Shown piece by piece: positions 32,713 through 32,815 of a DNA stretch of 32,815 bases (positions within the stretch are counted from its first letter, which is position 1; the number at the start of each line of letters is the position of its first letter). This DNA comes from Cellvibrionales bacterium UBA3090. Its GTDB lineage: Bacteria; Pseudomonadota; Gammaproteobacteria; Pseudomonadales; Porticoccaceae. Under the pieces are notes generated by a model. That model was not told the DNA's origin, did no database searches, and saw only the letters and a list, made by a program, of their open reading frames with translations. The position numbers were made by a program, and so were the translations under genes. The DNA lies in the NCBI GenBank assembly GCA_002367235.1, contig DFBC01000041.1:5434-38248 (forward strand), read 5' to 3'.

Positions 32713-32815
32713 GATAACTGCTCCCAGGAATAATCATTGCCCGATAGAAAGGGTTGTAATAGTCTGATGGGCATTTAACGACTGAAAATTTAATGTGTTA
32801 TGTCGTAGGTTGTTG

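Overview
The window is chromosomal DNA from a gammaproteobacterium, most likely a marine or aquatic free-living heterotroph of moderate GC. The evidence is the leuA / holD-like / rimI order, the nfeD–qmcA pair, a bacterial prfC, the RegB/RegA pair, and a nitrate-assimilation island laid out like the Pseudomonas nasA–kinase–nirBD cluster. The family is uncertain; a Cellvibrionales/Spongiibacteraceae-like source would fit, but that is only an impression. I see no rRNA, tRNA, CRISPR array, insertion sequence or prophage.

Layout. 1-2617 (+): 3' part of leuA, a HolD-like (DNA polymerase III psi) gene and rimI, tightly packed. 2818-5172 (+): a membrane PAS-GGDEF-EAL cyclic-di-GMP protein with a perfect CRP-type site upstream. 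5269-8403 (+): a DUF523/DUF1722 (YbgA-type) protein, a small membrane protein, nfeD, qmcA and a glycine-zipper lipoprotein. 8593-12210 (-): an operon of a host-attachment/baeRF-type protein, a Lon-like S16 protease and a UspA-like protein. 12361-16352 (-): a methionine-rich TonB-dependent receptor (probably copper) followed by the redox two-component pair RegB/RegA. 16467-16982 (-): a two-CBS-domain protein.

17069-28833 is a nitrate-assimilation island. Leftward from a 426-base control region runs cobA–nirB–nirD–narK–(PP2C phosphatase/Ser-Thr kinase). Rightward run a NasA-type molybdenum nitrate reductase and a fused DmsB-DmsC-like iron-sulfur/membrane-anchor protein. The likely sequence of events is nitrate uptake (NarK), nitrate to nitrite by a reductase apparently fed by quinol, nitrite to ammonium by NADH-dependent NirBD, and siroheme supply by CobA. 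The control region carries divergent sigma-54 promoters, NtrC-like sites between them, a long AT-rich palindrome and an FNR/Anr-like box.

29053-32712 (+): an acetyl-CoA hydrolase/CoA-transferase family protein, peptide release factor 3 (prfC) and a VOC/glyoxalase-fold protein.

The most interesting items are the cytoplasmic, apparently quinol-linked assimilatory nitrate reductase with its fused DmsBC subunit, the divergent sigma-54/NtrC/FNR control region, the kinase-phosphatase co-transcribed with nitrate uptake, the structured and possibly RegA-bound region upstream of the TonB receptor, and the baeRF–Lon–Usp operon. All calls come from reading the sequence; no database search was possible.
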